From positions 124,001 to 188,000 of the forward strand of contig JADJWE010000007.1 of NCBI GenBank assembly GCA_016716525.1: a stretch of DNA of 64,000 nucleotides, in the 5' to 3' direction. This DNA is from Candidatus Flexicrinis affinis (GTDB taxonomy: Bacteria > Chloroflexota > Anaerolineae > Aggregatilineales > Phototrophicaceae). A program made the position numbers and the translations under genes. The notes beneath the pieces are model-generated. The model was not told where the DNA came from, did no database searches, and was given only the letters and a program-made list of their open reading frames with translations. Of this stretch, positions 44,338 to 51,726 are shown in pieces (position 1 is the first letter of the stretch; every line of letters starts with the position of its first letter).

Positions 44338-44569
44338 AAGCCGCGCCTCTCGCTCCTTCGACCGCGAACTGCCACGCGCACCGCGCGCATGTCCGCACTA
44401 TCTCATGGTACACGCCAGTCGGACCCAACTCCTCAACCCTGCCGGGGCGCGAACGGCAAACGCATGTCACGCGCCGGATTCGCCCGCGCACCCACAGCGA
44501 TTCGACGCAAGGCGTACAATCAGAGAGCCAACGGCGCAGTGTTCCGCAGCATGCTCAAGGAAGGTCGCC

Positions 44570-45124
44570 ATGTCGATTACTCTTCACGTCCGGCCCGGTC
44601 TGATCGTCCGCCCGCTTGTCGCTGACGACGCCGAGGCGCTGTATGCGGTCGTCGATGCCAACCGTGCCTACTTGCGGCAGTGGCTGACCTGGCTCGACGA
44701 CACGCACGGCCCCGACGACGTGCGCAACTTCATCGAGACTGGCACGACGCAGTGGTCACGCGACGATGGTTATCAAGGGGGCATCATCCTCGACGGGACG
44801 CCGGTCGGCACGATCGGGATGCATTACGTCAATCGCAAGAACAGGTCGACCGAGTTCGGCTATTGGCTGGCGGAGACGCACGGCAAGAAGGGCATCATGA
44901 CCGACGTCGCGCGCGTCTTCGTTGACGATGCGTTCCGGCGCTGGGACTTGAACCGTGTCGAAATCCGCACTGCGTCCGGCAACGTGCGCAGTCAGGCGGT
45001 CGCGCTGCGGCTCGGGTTCAAGCTGGAAGGCGTGCTGCGCGAGATCTTCAATCACTACGGGACGCTGCTGGACATGCACGTGTACGGCATGCTGCGCCGC
45101 GAGTGGAACGCGCTGAGACTATGA
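44570..45124 (+). CDS. RimJ/RimL-type GNAT acetyltransferase
   Basis: A 184-residue acetyltransferase from ATG 44570, preceded by AAGGAAGG. The N-terminus ITLHVRPGLIVRPLVADDAE and the WLDDTHGPDDVRNFI stretch match the ribosomal-protein-serine acetyltransferase branch (RimL/YdaF). The acetyl-CoA part is GYWLAETHGKKGIMTDVARV, followed by NRVEIRTASGNVRSQAVALR and LGFKLEGVLRE. Its stop codon is at the left end of a 21-base direct repeat that recurs in the 3' end of recF. Confidence 0.87.
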   Translation: MSITLHVRPGLIVRPLVADDAEALYAVVDANRAYLRQWLTWLDDTHGPDDVRNFIETGTTQWSRDDGYQGGIILDGTPVGTIGMHYVNRKNRSTEFGYWLAETHGKKGIMTDVARVFVDDAFRRWDLNRVEIRTASGNVRSQAVALRLGFKLEGVLREIFNHYGTLLDMHVYGMLRREWNALRL

Positions 45125-45141
45125 CGGCTTGCGGATGCGGC
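45121..45141 (+). repeat. 21-base direct repeat, left copy
   Basis: The 21 bases from ATGACGGCTTGC to GATGCGGC are identical to 46201-46221. The left copy begins inside the GNAT stop codon. On the minus strand it reads as the end of recF (coding R-I-R-K-P-S) and would reach a TAG within the GNAT terminal CTATGA. Confidence 0.85.
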
Positions 45142-45189
45142 TAAGGGGTCGAGTCGTGCTCTGCTTCGGGTGGGCGGCACACACAAAAC

Positions 45190-45211
45190 GAGGGCGTAAA
45201 ATCCCGCCCTC
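45190..45211. terminator. GAGGGCG/CGCCCTC hairpin
   Basis: A perfect 7-bp stem with an 8-base loop (TAAAATCC). On the minus strand it is followed by GTTTTGTGTG; on the plus strand it is preceded by an A-rich run. It may stop antisense transcription toward the GNAT gene or end the GNAT transcript. It lies inside the segment between the two direct repeats. Confidence 0.45.
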
Positions 45212-45311
45212 ACCAGTGAATAGCGTAGCGCACGACCACGAAACACGCTATCGATTGGGGCAATTACAGGACACGGAGTGACATGCTGATGGCACACGAA
45301 GGCGGTGAAGG

Positions 45312-46187
45312 ATGTCTAACATGCGCTATGCTGTCTCTCTCCCTGCGTTTGGTCGTTATAGTGACCCGCACCAGCTTGCCAGCCTCGCGAGACGTGCCGA
45401 GGATGCCGGATGGGATGCCTTCTTCATCTGGGATCACGTGATCTTCGACCCGACATTCAACCCGATGGCCGACCCGTGGGTCGCGCTCGCCGCCGTCGCG
45501 TTAAGCACGACGCGCATCCGTCTCGGCACGATGGTGACACCTGTCCCGCGCCGGCGGCCATGGAAGCTGGCGCGCGAGACCGTCTCGCTTGACCGCTTGT
45601 CCGGTGGACGGCTGATTTTCGGTGCCGGACTGGGTGATCCCGTGCAGTGGGATTACGGGTGGTTTGACGAGGACCAGGACGCCAAAATTCGCGCGGCCAA
45701 GCTCGACGAGGGTCTGGACATCCTCACCGGCCTATGGACAGGCGAGATGTTTAGCTATCAGGGTCAGCAGTACCGGATAGCGCCGATGCGGTTCGAGCCG
45801 ACTCCCGTGCAGCAGCCCCGCATCCCCATCTGGATCGGCGGCACCTATGACAAACTCGCCCCGCAGCGGCGCGCTGCCCGTTTCGACGGCTATGTCCCGC
45901 TGAAGTGGGGTGAGCAGCTCACACTGGATGAATGGGCGGCAATACAGACTTACATCGGTGCGCGCCGCACATCGGACTCACCGTTCGACTTTGTTCACGG
46001 CGGGACGTCCACCGGAACGCGCGTGGACGGCACGCCTCACGACACCGGTGACTACGCGGCTGCCGGTGTCACATGGTGGGTCGAAAGTGTCGACCCGTGG
46101 CGGTTCGGCCACAGCTACGAAGCGCCAATTCCGGAGGAGGCGTACGGGCAGATGGAAGCGCGCATCACGGCGGGGCCGCCCAAGTGA
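45312..46187 (+). CDS. LLM-class flavin-dependent oxidoreductase
   Basis: A 291-residue luciferase-like (F420 or FMN) TIM-barrel oxidoreductase. It begins MRYAVSLPAFGRYSDPHQLA with LARRAEDAGWDAFFIWDHV, then RIRLGTMVTPVPRRRPWKLA, GGRLIFGAGLGDPVQWDYG and PRIPIWIGGTYDKLAPQRRA, all hallmarks of the family. ATG 45312 or 45321 can start it. The gene lies wholly between two exact 21-base direct repeats 1080 bases apart and converges with recF (5-base gap). Substrate unknown. Confidence 0.9.
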   Translation: MSNMRYAVSLPAFGRYSDPHQLASLARRAEDAGWDAFFIWDHVIFDPTFNPMADPWVALAAVALSTTRIRLGTMVTPVPRRRPWKLARETVSLDRLSGGRLIFGAGLGDPVQWDYGWFDEDQDAKIRAAKLDEGLDILTGLWTGEMFSYQGQQYRIAPMRFEPTPVQQPRIPIWIGGTYDKLAPQRRAARFDGYVPLKWGEQLTLDEWAAIQTYIGARRTSDSPFDFVHGGTSTGTRVDGTPHDTGDYAAAGVTWWVESVDPWRFGHSYEAPIPEEAYGQMEARITAGPPK

Positions 46188-46192
46188 TCGAG

Positions 46193-47404
46193 CTAAGCGG
46201 ATGACGGCTTGCGGATGCGGCCGGCCTCGACCGTCCACACCGGCACACGGCCGAGAAAACTGTCCGGGAAAATGCTGAGTTCGGCGGTTGTGATGAGCGT
46301 CTGGCCGGCATCCTGCACGCGCTCTAGCAGGTACTCGCGGCGCTTGGCGTCCAGTTCCGCCGCCACATCGTCTAGCAGCAGGATCGGCGTTTCGCCGGCG
46401 CGGTGACCCATCCACGCACGCTCGGCCAGCTTGAGCGCTAGCACGGCAGTACGGGCCTGCCCGCGGCTTCCGTACAGGCCCGCGTCGCGCTCGTTGATGA
46501 GGATGCGCAGTTCGTCGCGGTGCGGCCCGCTGAGGGTCACGCCACGCCGAATCGACTCGCCGCGTTCCAGTTCGAGCTGCTCGGCGAACTGCGGCGCGAC
46601 CTCGGCCGCCGAGACCTCGCGGTGCAAGTCGAACCCCAGCACCTCGAACGAGCGCTGGCCATCGCCTTCGGCGGTCGGTACGAAGCTCGGCTGATAGCGC
46701 AGTGTGAGCGTTTCGAGCCGGCCCGTCAGGTCGTAATGCACGCGCTGGGCTTCGATCTCCAGTTCCCGCAGAAACATCTGCCGCCCGGCGATCAGCCGCG
46801 CGCCGGCCTCGACCAACTGCTCGTCCCAATAGGCCAGTTCCTTCGGCTGAGACACGCCCTCGCCAATGCGCCGCAGCAAGGCGTTGCGCTGCGGCAGCGT
46901 CCGCTCGTACTGGTCGAGCGCCTCCGCGTAATCCGGCACGATCTGGCTGAGCGTCACGTCCATGAAGCGGCGGCGGTCGGCAGGCGCGCCTTCGATCAGC
47001 GCAAGATCGCGCGGCAGGAACAGCACCACCGTCACGACGCCGACAGCCTGACCCACTCGCTTCTCGACGCCGTTGACCTTGACGACTTTGCGAAAGCGCG
47101 GCGAACCATCCGGCCCGTTCTCGATCATCAGCGTGACCTCGAGCCGTTCACGGGCGCGGCGCGTCTGCACGTCGGCGGAGACGCGTGCGTACGGCAACGG
47201 CTCGTCTTCGGTCGCCCAATGCAGCAGGTGCCGGTCGATCGACGTATAGGGCGAGTGCATCGTCGCCAGATAGTAGATCGACTCGAGAAAGTTCGTCTTG
47301 CCTTGCGCATTCTCGCCGTGCAGCACCAGCGCGGAGTTGGGCAGGGCCGTCTCCAAACGGGCATAGTTGCGGAAGTTCGTCAGCGAAAGATAAGCCAGTT
47401 GCAT
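46193..47404 (-). CDS. recF: DNA replication and repair protein RecF
   Basis: SMC-like ATPase that helps load RecA at single-strand gaps. The 403 residues open with LAYLSLTNFRNYARLE and the Walker A HGENAQGKTNFLES (29-42). The D-loop/signature side shows LYGSRGQARTAVLALKLAE and Walker B PILLLDDVAAELDAKRREYL. It stands apart from dnaA, dnaN and gyrB, with which it is often clustered. The final codons (RKPSSA) lie in the right copy of a 21-base repeat, so the present C-terminus may have been changed by a nearby insertion. Confidence 0.96.
   Translation of the reverse strand: MQLAYLSLTNFRNYARLETALPNSALVLHGENAQGKTNFLESIYYLATMHSPYTSIDRHLLHWATEDEPLPYARVSADVQTRRARERLEVTLMIENGPDGSPRFRKVVKVNGVEKRVGQAVGVVTVVLFLPRDLALIEGAPADRRRFMDVTLSQIVPDYAEALDQYERTLPQRNALLRRIGEGVSQPKELAYWDEQLVEAGARLIAGRQMFLRELEIEAQRVHYDLTGRLETLTLRYQPSFVPTAEGDGQRSFEVLGFDLHREVSAAEVAPQFAEQLELERGESIRRGVTLSGPHRDELRILINERDAGLYGSRGQARTAVLALKLAERAWMGHRAGETPILLLDDVAAELDAKRREYLLERVQDAGQTLITTAELSIFPDSFLGRVPVWTVEAGRIRKPSSA
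46201..46221 (+). repeat. 21-base direct repeat, right copy (within recF 3' end)
   Basis: Identical to 45121-45141 over 21 bases; it differs at the base before (G versus T) and after. It codes for the last residues of RecF on the minus strand. Confidence 0.85.
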
Positions 47405-47450
47405 GAGGCGCTGGGTCCGGGGGTGAGAGCGAACGGGGCTGAGGCGAAGC

Positions 47451-49502
47451 TCAGCCGCCGACCGTCGCCGATGCTGTCGGAAGCGGTGAAGGTGTCGCCG
47501 ATGGGGGCGGTGAAGTCGGCGTGTTGGTCGGCGTTTGCGTGGGCAGTGGGGTCGGCACGATCGTCAGCGGCGGCGGCTCGCGGGTGACGGTCGGTGCCGG
47601 CGTAAACGGCGCGACGACAACCTCCCGCAAGTTCATCACGCGGAACAAATCGGTCGGGCACACAAAGTCCTCCGTGTGCGCCCATGCGGTCGCACCGTTG
47701 TCGATCCGCACTGAAAGGAAGTCCCCCGACGACGTGCGGCCGTCGACGATCGACGCCACACCGGGCGGCAGGCGCATCAACACCGCCGCGCCATCGTCCG
47801 GCGCGATCAGCAGCGGCACGTCACCGCGGATGGTCGTACACTGTGGATCGGTAAGGCGCACGTCTTCGGTGCGTTCGACCTCCGTCCCGCGCTCGTCCAT
47901 CACGACAATTCGCACGGTGAAATCGGTCTGCGGCAGAATCGGCCCGGTCGAGAGCGCGGTCTGTTCGGGCGCCAGCGGGATCTCAGGCGGCAGCCCCAGC
48001 GATTCGAGACCACGCAGCACCGGCGTGCCGCTGAAGCCCATGGCCGACCAGCGAATCGTCAGGTCTTGGATTACGTTGCGGAACACGAGGCCGGGCTCCA
48101 CGCTGAGCGTCTCAACCACGGCCGGCGTGTAGACGGACACTTGCACTGTAGCGTCGACCTGCTGGCTCCCGTTCATCGCGATCAGCACGAATGTCGACAG
48201 GGACGGCAGGATGTTCGAGTCGATCGTCCACGACCCCGCGCCCGGTTCGTCGAGCACCTGCGGCTCGCCTCCGTCGCGGATCAGCGCAACGCGCTGTGCG
48301 TCCCGCACATCCCACGTCAGTTCGACGGGCTGGCCGCGCACGACTTCGGTAGGCTGCGCCGCGAATGTGGTAATGACCGGCGTCACGGTACGGTTGGCCA
48401 GCAGGCCCCACACGCCATACGCGATCAGCAGAATGGCCAGCAGCGCACCGGCGACCGCGGCGAGCCTGCTCCACGCAGGCAGCGGCGGGTGGTCGACAAC
48501 CTTGCCCGGCACGGCGACCGTGAAATACGGTTGGGCATCGGCATGGGCGGTGATCACAAACGCGTGCTCGACATCGATACCGAAAGCGCGCTTCTCTTTC
48601 AGCGCGGCCGACCCGCCGACGACGATACGTTCGCCCGGCCCGAGCTGCGCAAAGGTCTGCGAAAGGCGCAGGTTGAGCTTGCCGTGCGTGTCCTGTGCGG
48701 TGAGCCGCAGGGCCAGCGGCGCACTGCCGTGGTTGTGCAAGTGAAGACGGAAGTTCGAGCCGCTGTTGACCCGGCTGGCGCTCAGCGCGATTCCCAGCCC
48801 GTTGAACGGCTGAATCCGCACAGTGAGCATGGCCCGCAGGGCGGCGCGCGGATCGCGGTCTGGCGTGACGGTGACTTGCACCGGGTAGTTGCCGGGGCGG
48901 CTGTCGCTGTGCCGGATCGGGCGCAGGTTGATCAGGATGAGGCTGGTATCGCCCGAATCAACGACGACCGCCGGACGGTTGACGCGCACCCAACTCTGTG
49001 GGACGCCCTGCACATCGATCGTAAAGCGTTCGCTCTCGCGCCCCGTGTTGCTCACACTGAGTTCGACCGAGATGTACGCGCCGGGGACGACCGTGATATG
49101 CGGAAGCTGAAGCTCGATGCGGAACGGCGCGCTCTCGCTGACGATGCGCTGCGTGTCGTCCACGGCCGGGATCATCGGCAGCGTCGGCGTGTCGTCAACG
49201 ACTCGAAAAACCACGCGCAGCGACCCGAGCTGGAACTCCTCGCCGCCGTTGAGCGGTACCGAGGTGCCGGGCTTAACTGCGACGCCATCGACAAACGTTT
49301 CGAATTTCTGCGTCAGGGCATGCAGCATCGCACCCTGCTTGGTGCGGCTCAAACGCAAATGGCTTGCATCCACGCCGTCATGGTCGACGACGACTTGGGA
49401 ATTACCCAGCCGCCCGACATCGGTGACATCGTCCGTCAGCAGGGCCGTCTCAACCCGGCCGTCCGGCCAGAAGATGTCGAGCCGTCCGTAGGCTTTCTTC
49501 AA
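47451..49502 (-). CDS. FHA-domain membrane protein with extracellular Pro/Thr-rich tail
   Basis: 683 residues. An N-terminal FHA-like domain (about 8-103) has DVGRLGNSQVVVDHDGVDASHLRL, where G-R, S and H match the phosphothreonine pocket. It is followed by Ig-like beta domains (about 130-340), one transmembrane helix (LAAVAGALLAILLIAYGVWGL), further beta-sandwich domains, an SH3-like part (VASIVDGRTSSGDFLSVRID) and a tail of TP and PP repeats. The topology puts FHA in the cytoplasm. It may link Ser/Thr kinase signalling to the envelope. Confidence 0.8.
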   Translation of the reverse strand: MKKAYGRLDIFWPDGRVETALLTDDVTDVGRLGNSQVVVDHDGVDASHLRLSRTKQGAMLHALTQKFETFVDGVAVKPGTSVPLNGGEEFQLGSLRVVFRVVDDTPTLPMIPAVDDTQRIVSESAPFRIELQLPHITVVPGAYISVELSVSNTGRESERFTIDVQGVPQSWVRVNRPAVVVDSGDTSLILINLRPIRHSDSRPGNYPVQVTVTPDRDPRAALRAMLTVRIQPFNGLGIALSASRVNSGSNFRLHLHNHGSAPLALRLTAQDTHGKLNLRLSQTFAQLGPGERIVVGGSAALKEKRAFGIDVEHAFVITAHADAQPYFTVAVPGKVVDHPPLPAWSRLAAVAGALLAILLIAYGVWGLLANRTVTPVITTFAAQPTEVVRGQPVELTWDVRDAQRVALIRDGGEPQVLDEPGAGSWTIDSNILPSLSTFVLIAMNGSQQVDATVQVSVYTPAVVETLSVEPGLVFRNVIQDLTIRWSAMGFSGTPVLRGLESLGLPPEIPLAPEQTALSTGPILPQTDFTVRIVVMDERGTEVERTEDVRLTDPQCTTIRGDVPLLIAPDDGAAVLMRLPPGVASIVDGRTSSGDFLSVRIDNGATAWAHTEDFVCPTDLFRVMNLREVVVAPFTPAPTVTREPPPLTIVPTPLPTQTPTNTPTSPPPSATPSPLPTASATVGG

Positions 49503-49593
49503 GGCGATGCTCCCGTAACCGGTTCGTGCCTCTCAGCTTCTGATTCTAAACCCGAACCGCCCCTGCGACCAGCGACCAGCGGTACACCGTAGG

Positions 49594-50214
49594 TCAACCC
49601 GACAGTCCGTTGATTCCGCGCAGGATGAGCTGCACGCCGAGCGCCGCCAGCACCACCAGCGACGCCATCGTCAGCCAGCGGGTTAAGCGTACGTCAACCC
49701 CGCGCAGCCGGTCGAACATCACGACGAACAGCGTCATTAGGCCGAGGAAGACGCCATAGAACGCCAGCAGGAACAACAGCCCGCCCACGGCCGAGATCGC
49801 GAACGCCTCGACCAACAGCGGCCCGGTCATCGTTCCCCAAAAGATGTACGGCGCGGGGTTGAGCAAGTTGACGACAATACCCCGCAGCAGCGTCTCCCGC
49901 GTGACTTTCGCGCTGCCCGCCGGCTCAACGGACAGGGGCCGCCGCAGCGACTGATACGCACGCCACGCGATAAAAAACACCGCGACACCGCCGACAATGT
50001 TCAGCAGCGGCGCGAAGATCGGCGGCAGACTGCTCAGCAGGACGACCATCAACACGATGATCGGTGCGTCGGTCAGCAGTGGGCTTAGGACGATGAGCAA
50101 GCCGTAACGCCAGCCCTGCGCCAGCGTCACGCTCATCAGAAGCATGTGCAGCGAGCCAAAGCTCGTGCCGGCGGCAAAGCCAAAGCTCGCTGCTTGTGTC
50201 AGCAGTGCGGTCAA
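49594..50214 (-). CDS. LysE-family transporter
   Basis: A 206-residue, six-helix LysE/RhtB-type exporter of amino acids or related compounds. The N-terminus FAAGTSFGSLHMLLMSVTLAQ and YGLLIVLSPLLTDAPIIVLMV follow the LysE pattern (usually GPxxxxxxxxxxxxG...DxxxxxxA). The middle has LLRGIVVNLLNPAPYIFWGTMTG split across one helix, with NLxNPxPxxFW typical of the family. A TATAAT box lies 42 bases upstream. Confidence 0.83.
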   Translation of the reverse strand: MTALLTQAASFGFAAGTSFGSLHMLLMSVTLAQGWRYGLLIVLSPLLTDAPIIVLMVVLLSSLPPIFAPLLNIVGGVAVFFIAWRAYQSLRRPLSVEPAGSAKVTRETLLRGIVVNLLNPAPYIFWGTMTGPLLVEAFAISAVGGLLFLLAFYGVFLGLMTLFVVMFDRLRGVDVRLTRWLTMASLVVLAALGVQLILRGINGLSG

Positions 50215-50255
50215 ACCCGGTCCGTTCGATGTTCGGTCGTCGTTCGCAGGGCGGA

Positions 50256-50261
50256 ATTATA
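50256..50261 (-). promoter_or_regulatory. TATAAT -10 of the LysE gene
   Basis: On the minus strand TATAAT sits inside the inverted repeat GCGG-TATAATT-CCGC, 42 bases before the ATG. A -35 match is not evident. Confidence 0.45.
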
Positions 50262-50287
50262 CCGCACGGAGCTGCAGTCGTACCGGT

Positions 50288-51256
50288 CTATTCGAACGTC
50301 TTGCGCCACGCTACGCCGCGATACACGCCGCTGAACCCGAAGTCGTCGTACAGCTTATTGGCGGCTTCCGAGCTGCCGGTCTCAACCGTGATGTCGACGG
50401 CACCAAGCGCCTGCACGCGCCGCATTCCCTCTTGGATTAGCGTGTGGGCGAGGCCATGTCGCCGGTGATCAGGATGCGTACACACCGGCTCGATGATGGC
50501 GCGTCCGCTTTCCGTGTCGAGCGTCAAGCCAACGAGCGCGGCGAACGAGCCGTCCGGCGCTTCTGCGACGAGGTTCAGGTCGGCACGGTACGACGGTGAC
50601 TTGGTCGCGAACGTGAAAAACTCCGCCGCGGTGTGGATCGTCCGGTTGAATCCCGCGTTCAGCACGTCCGCGACACGCGCGCAGTCATCCATAGTGTCTT
50701 CGGTACTGCGCAGCACGTACGGGGATGCGATCTGCGGCGCCAGAATCTCGCGATGGCTCATGCGCATGTGGCGCATCACCATGATGGCGTCGGTCGGCGC
50801 ATAGCCGCGTCTCTTGAGCAGGTTCTGGCGTGTGACGTCGTAGTCGAAGACCCACGTCAGCAGGCCGGAGTCATCGCATAGACTCTGCTCTGCCCATGCG
50901 AACATGTCCTCCTCGATGTCGGCGCGAAAGTCCGGGTGGATCTCCAAATAGACTTCGCCGGCGTCTTCCGGGTGCGCGGCACCGACGAGGTGTCCGTCGA
51001 CGTTCTCCCAAAGATGGAAGCGCCTCGACCACTCGGGCGTGATGTCGCTGGATTCCCGGTGGAAACGCCAGCCGTCCCAACGACGAATGTCCCACGTCCA
51101 GCCGACCGGGGTATCAGCCACTGTATCGATCAACAACCGGCGAACGCGCCAAAAGTCGGTCTCGTCCTGAAATGGCCGCGACGTATATTCTGCAGATGGG
51201 GTAATGATGGTGCGACTCATGCGAGATGCGCTCTCTTGCCCGCTTCGGGGCAGCAC
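50288..51256 (-). CDS. GNAT N-acetyltransferase with two GNAT-like halves
   Basis: 322 residues from GTG 51256, which has AGGAAG five bases before it; ATG 51220 is an alternative. The C-terminal half is a full GNAT domain (IIEPVCTHPDHRRHGLAHTL, followed by VDITVETGSSEAANKLYDDFGF). The N-terminal half (residues about 25-170) keeps GNAT-like strands but no clear acetyl-CoA loop, as in mycothiol synthase-like tandem proteins. It is divergent from the MalT/LuxR regulator. Acceptor unknown. Confidence 0.82.
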   Translation of the reverse strand: MLPRSGQESASRMSRTIITPSAEYTSRPFQDETDFWRVRRLLIDTVADTPVGWTWDIRRWDGWRFHRESSDITPEWSRRFHLWENVDGHLVGAAHPEDAGEVYLEIHPDFRADIEEDMFAWAEQSLCDDSGLLTWVFDYDVTRQNLLKRRGYAPTDAIMVMRHMRMSHREILAPQIASPYVLRSTEDTMDDCARVADVLNAGFNRTIHTAAEFFTFATKSPSYRADLNLVAEAPDGSFAALVGLTLDTESGRAIIEPVCTHPDHRRHGLAHTLIQEGMRRVQALGAVDITVETGSSEAANKLYDDFGFSGVYRGVAWRKTFE

Positions 51257-51506
51257 TCACTCTTCCTGATAAGGATTGATTGCGCGGCTCACATGATCAT
51301 CACGCGGGGAGATTTATCCGGGGTGACGCACGGCTAAGCCGTACAACCAATGACACACCGTTAGCCGGTGCGTACTGCAAGGCAGCTTACACATTGGTGT
51401 TGGTCGCGTCGTAGACTGCTGGAAAAGCACCCCCGGGGGTCGACTAATGTCGATGTAAAGCGTTCGTGACAACTCAAAATCATTCTGCGACCAAGATCGG
51501 TCGGGC

Positions 51507-51548
51507 TGCACGCGCCGTATGCGATGCCAGCACACCGCATCGCGTGCA
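51507..51548. repeat. Long inverted repeat in the regulator upstream region
   Basis: TGCACGCG (51507-51514) pairs with CGCGTGCA (51541-51548), and inside it GATGC (51523-51527) pairs with GCATC (51537-51541). The stems share base 51541, so two close alternative folds exist. It lies 143 bases upstream of the -35 box of the LuxR gene. Confidence 0.5.
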
Positions 51549-51690
51549 CGATTATTCTACCACTCTGCGGGTGTGAAAGCGTAGCACCAAGCGAGTCAAC
51601 GTCGACTCACCGCAGAAATTGGGGGTTGGCACACGAACTAACGCCGAACCGGATCAAGGCGCGAATCAGGTTGCAGTGCGCTGGATTCGC

Positions 51691-51720
51691 TTGTCGGGAA
51701 ATTCAGTGCAGCCCTATACT
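51691..51720 (+). promoter_or_regulatory. Promoter of the MalT/LuxR gene (leaderless)
   Basis: TTGTCG (51691-51696), an 18-base spacer and TATACT (51715-51720). The ATG at 51727 lies seven bases after the -10, at the expected transcription start, so the mRNA would have no leader; no SD is present. Confidence 0.6.
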
Positions 51721-51726
51721 TGAGTT

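Larger units (their letters stand above)
51257..51726. other. Gene-free divergent region between GNAT and LuxR genes
   Basis: About 470 bases without a supported gene. It contains palindromes ACGGCTAAGCCGT (51330-51342) and ACCCCCGGGGGT (51429-51440), a long hairpin (51507-51548), and the regulator promoter (51691-51720). No tRNA features were seen. It may hold a small RNA or regulatory sites; nothing stronger can be said. Confidence 0.5.

Noticed and set aside
48066..49592. 508-codon open frame opposite the FHA protein gene
   Set aside because: Low-complexity His/Arg/Asp composition and no domain; the minus-strand FHA frame is coherent from FHA domain to Pro/Thr tail.
51429..51440. ACCCCCGGGGGT perfect palindrome as an operator
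   Set aside because: It is only C and G runs; such palindromes are common by chance at this GC level and no second copy was noticed.
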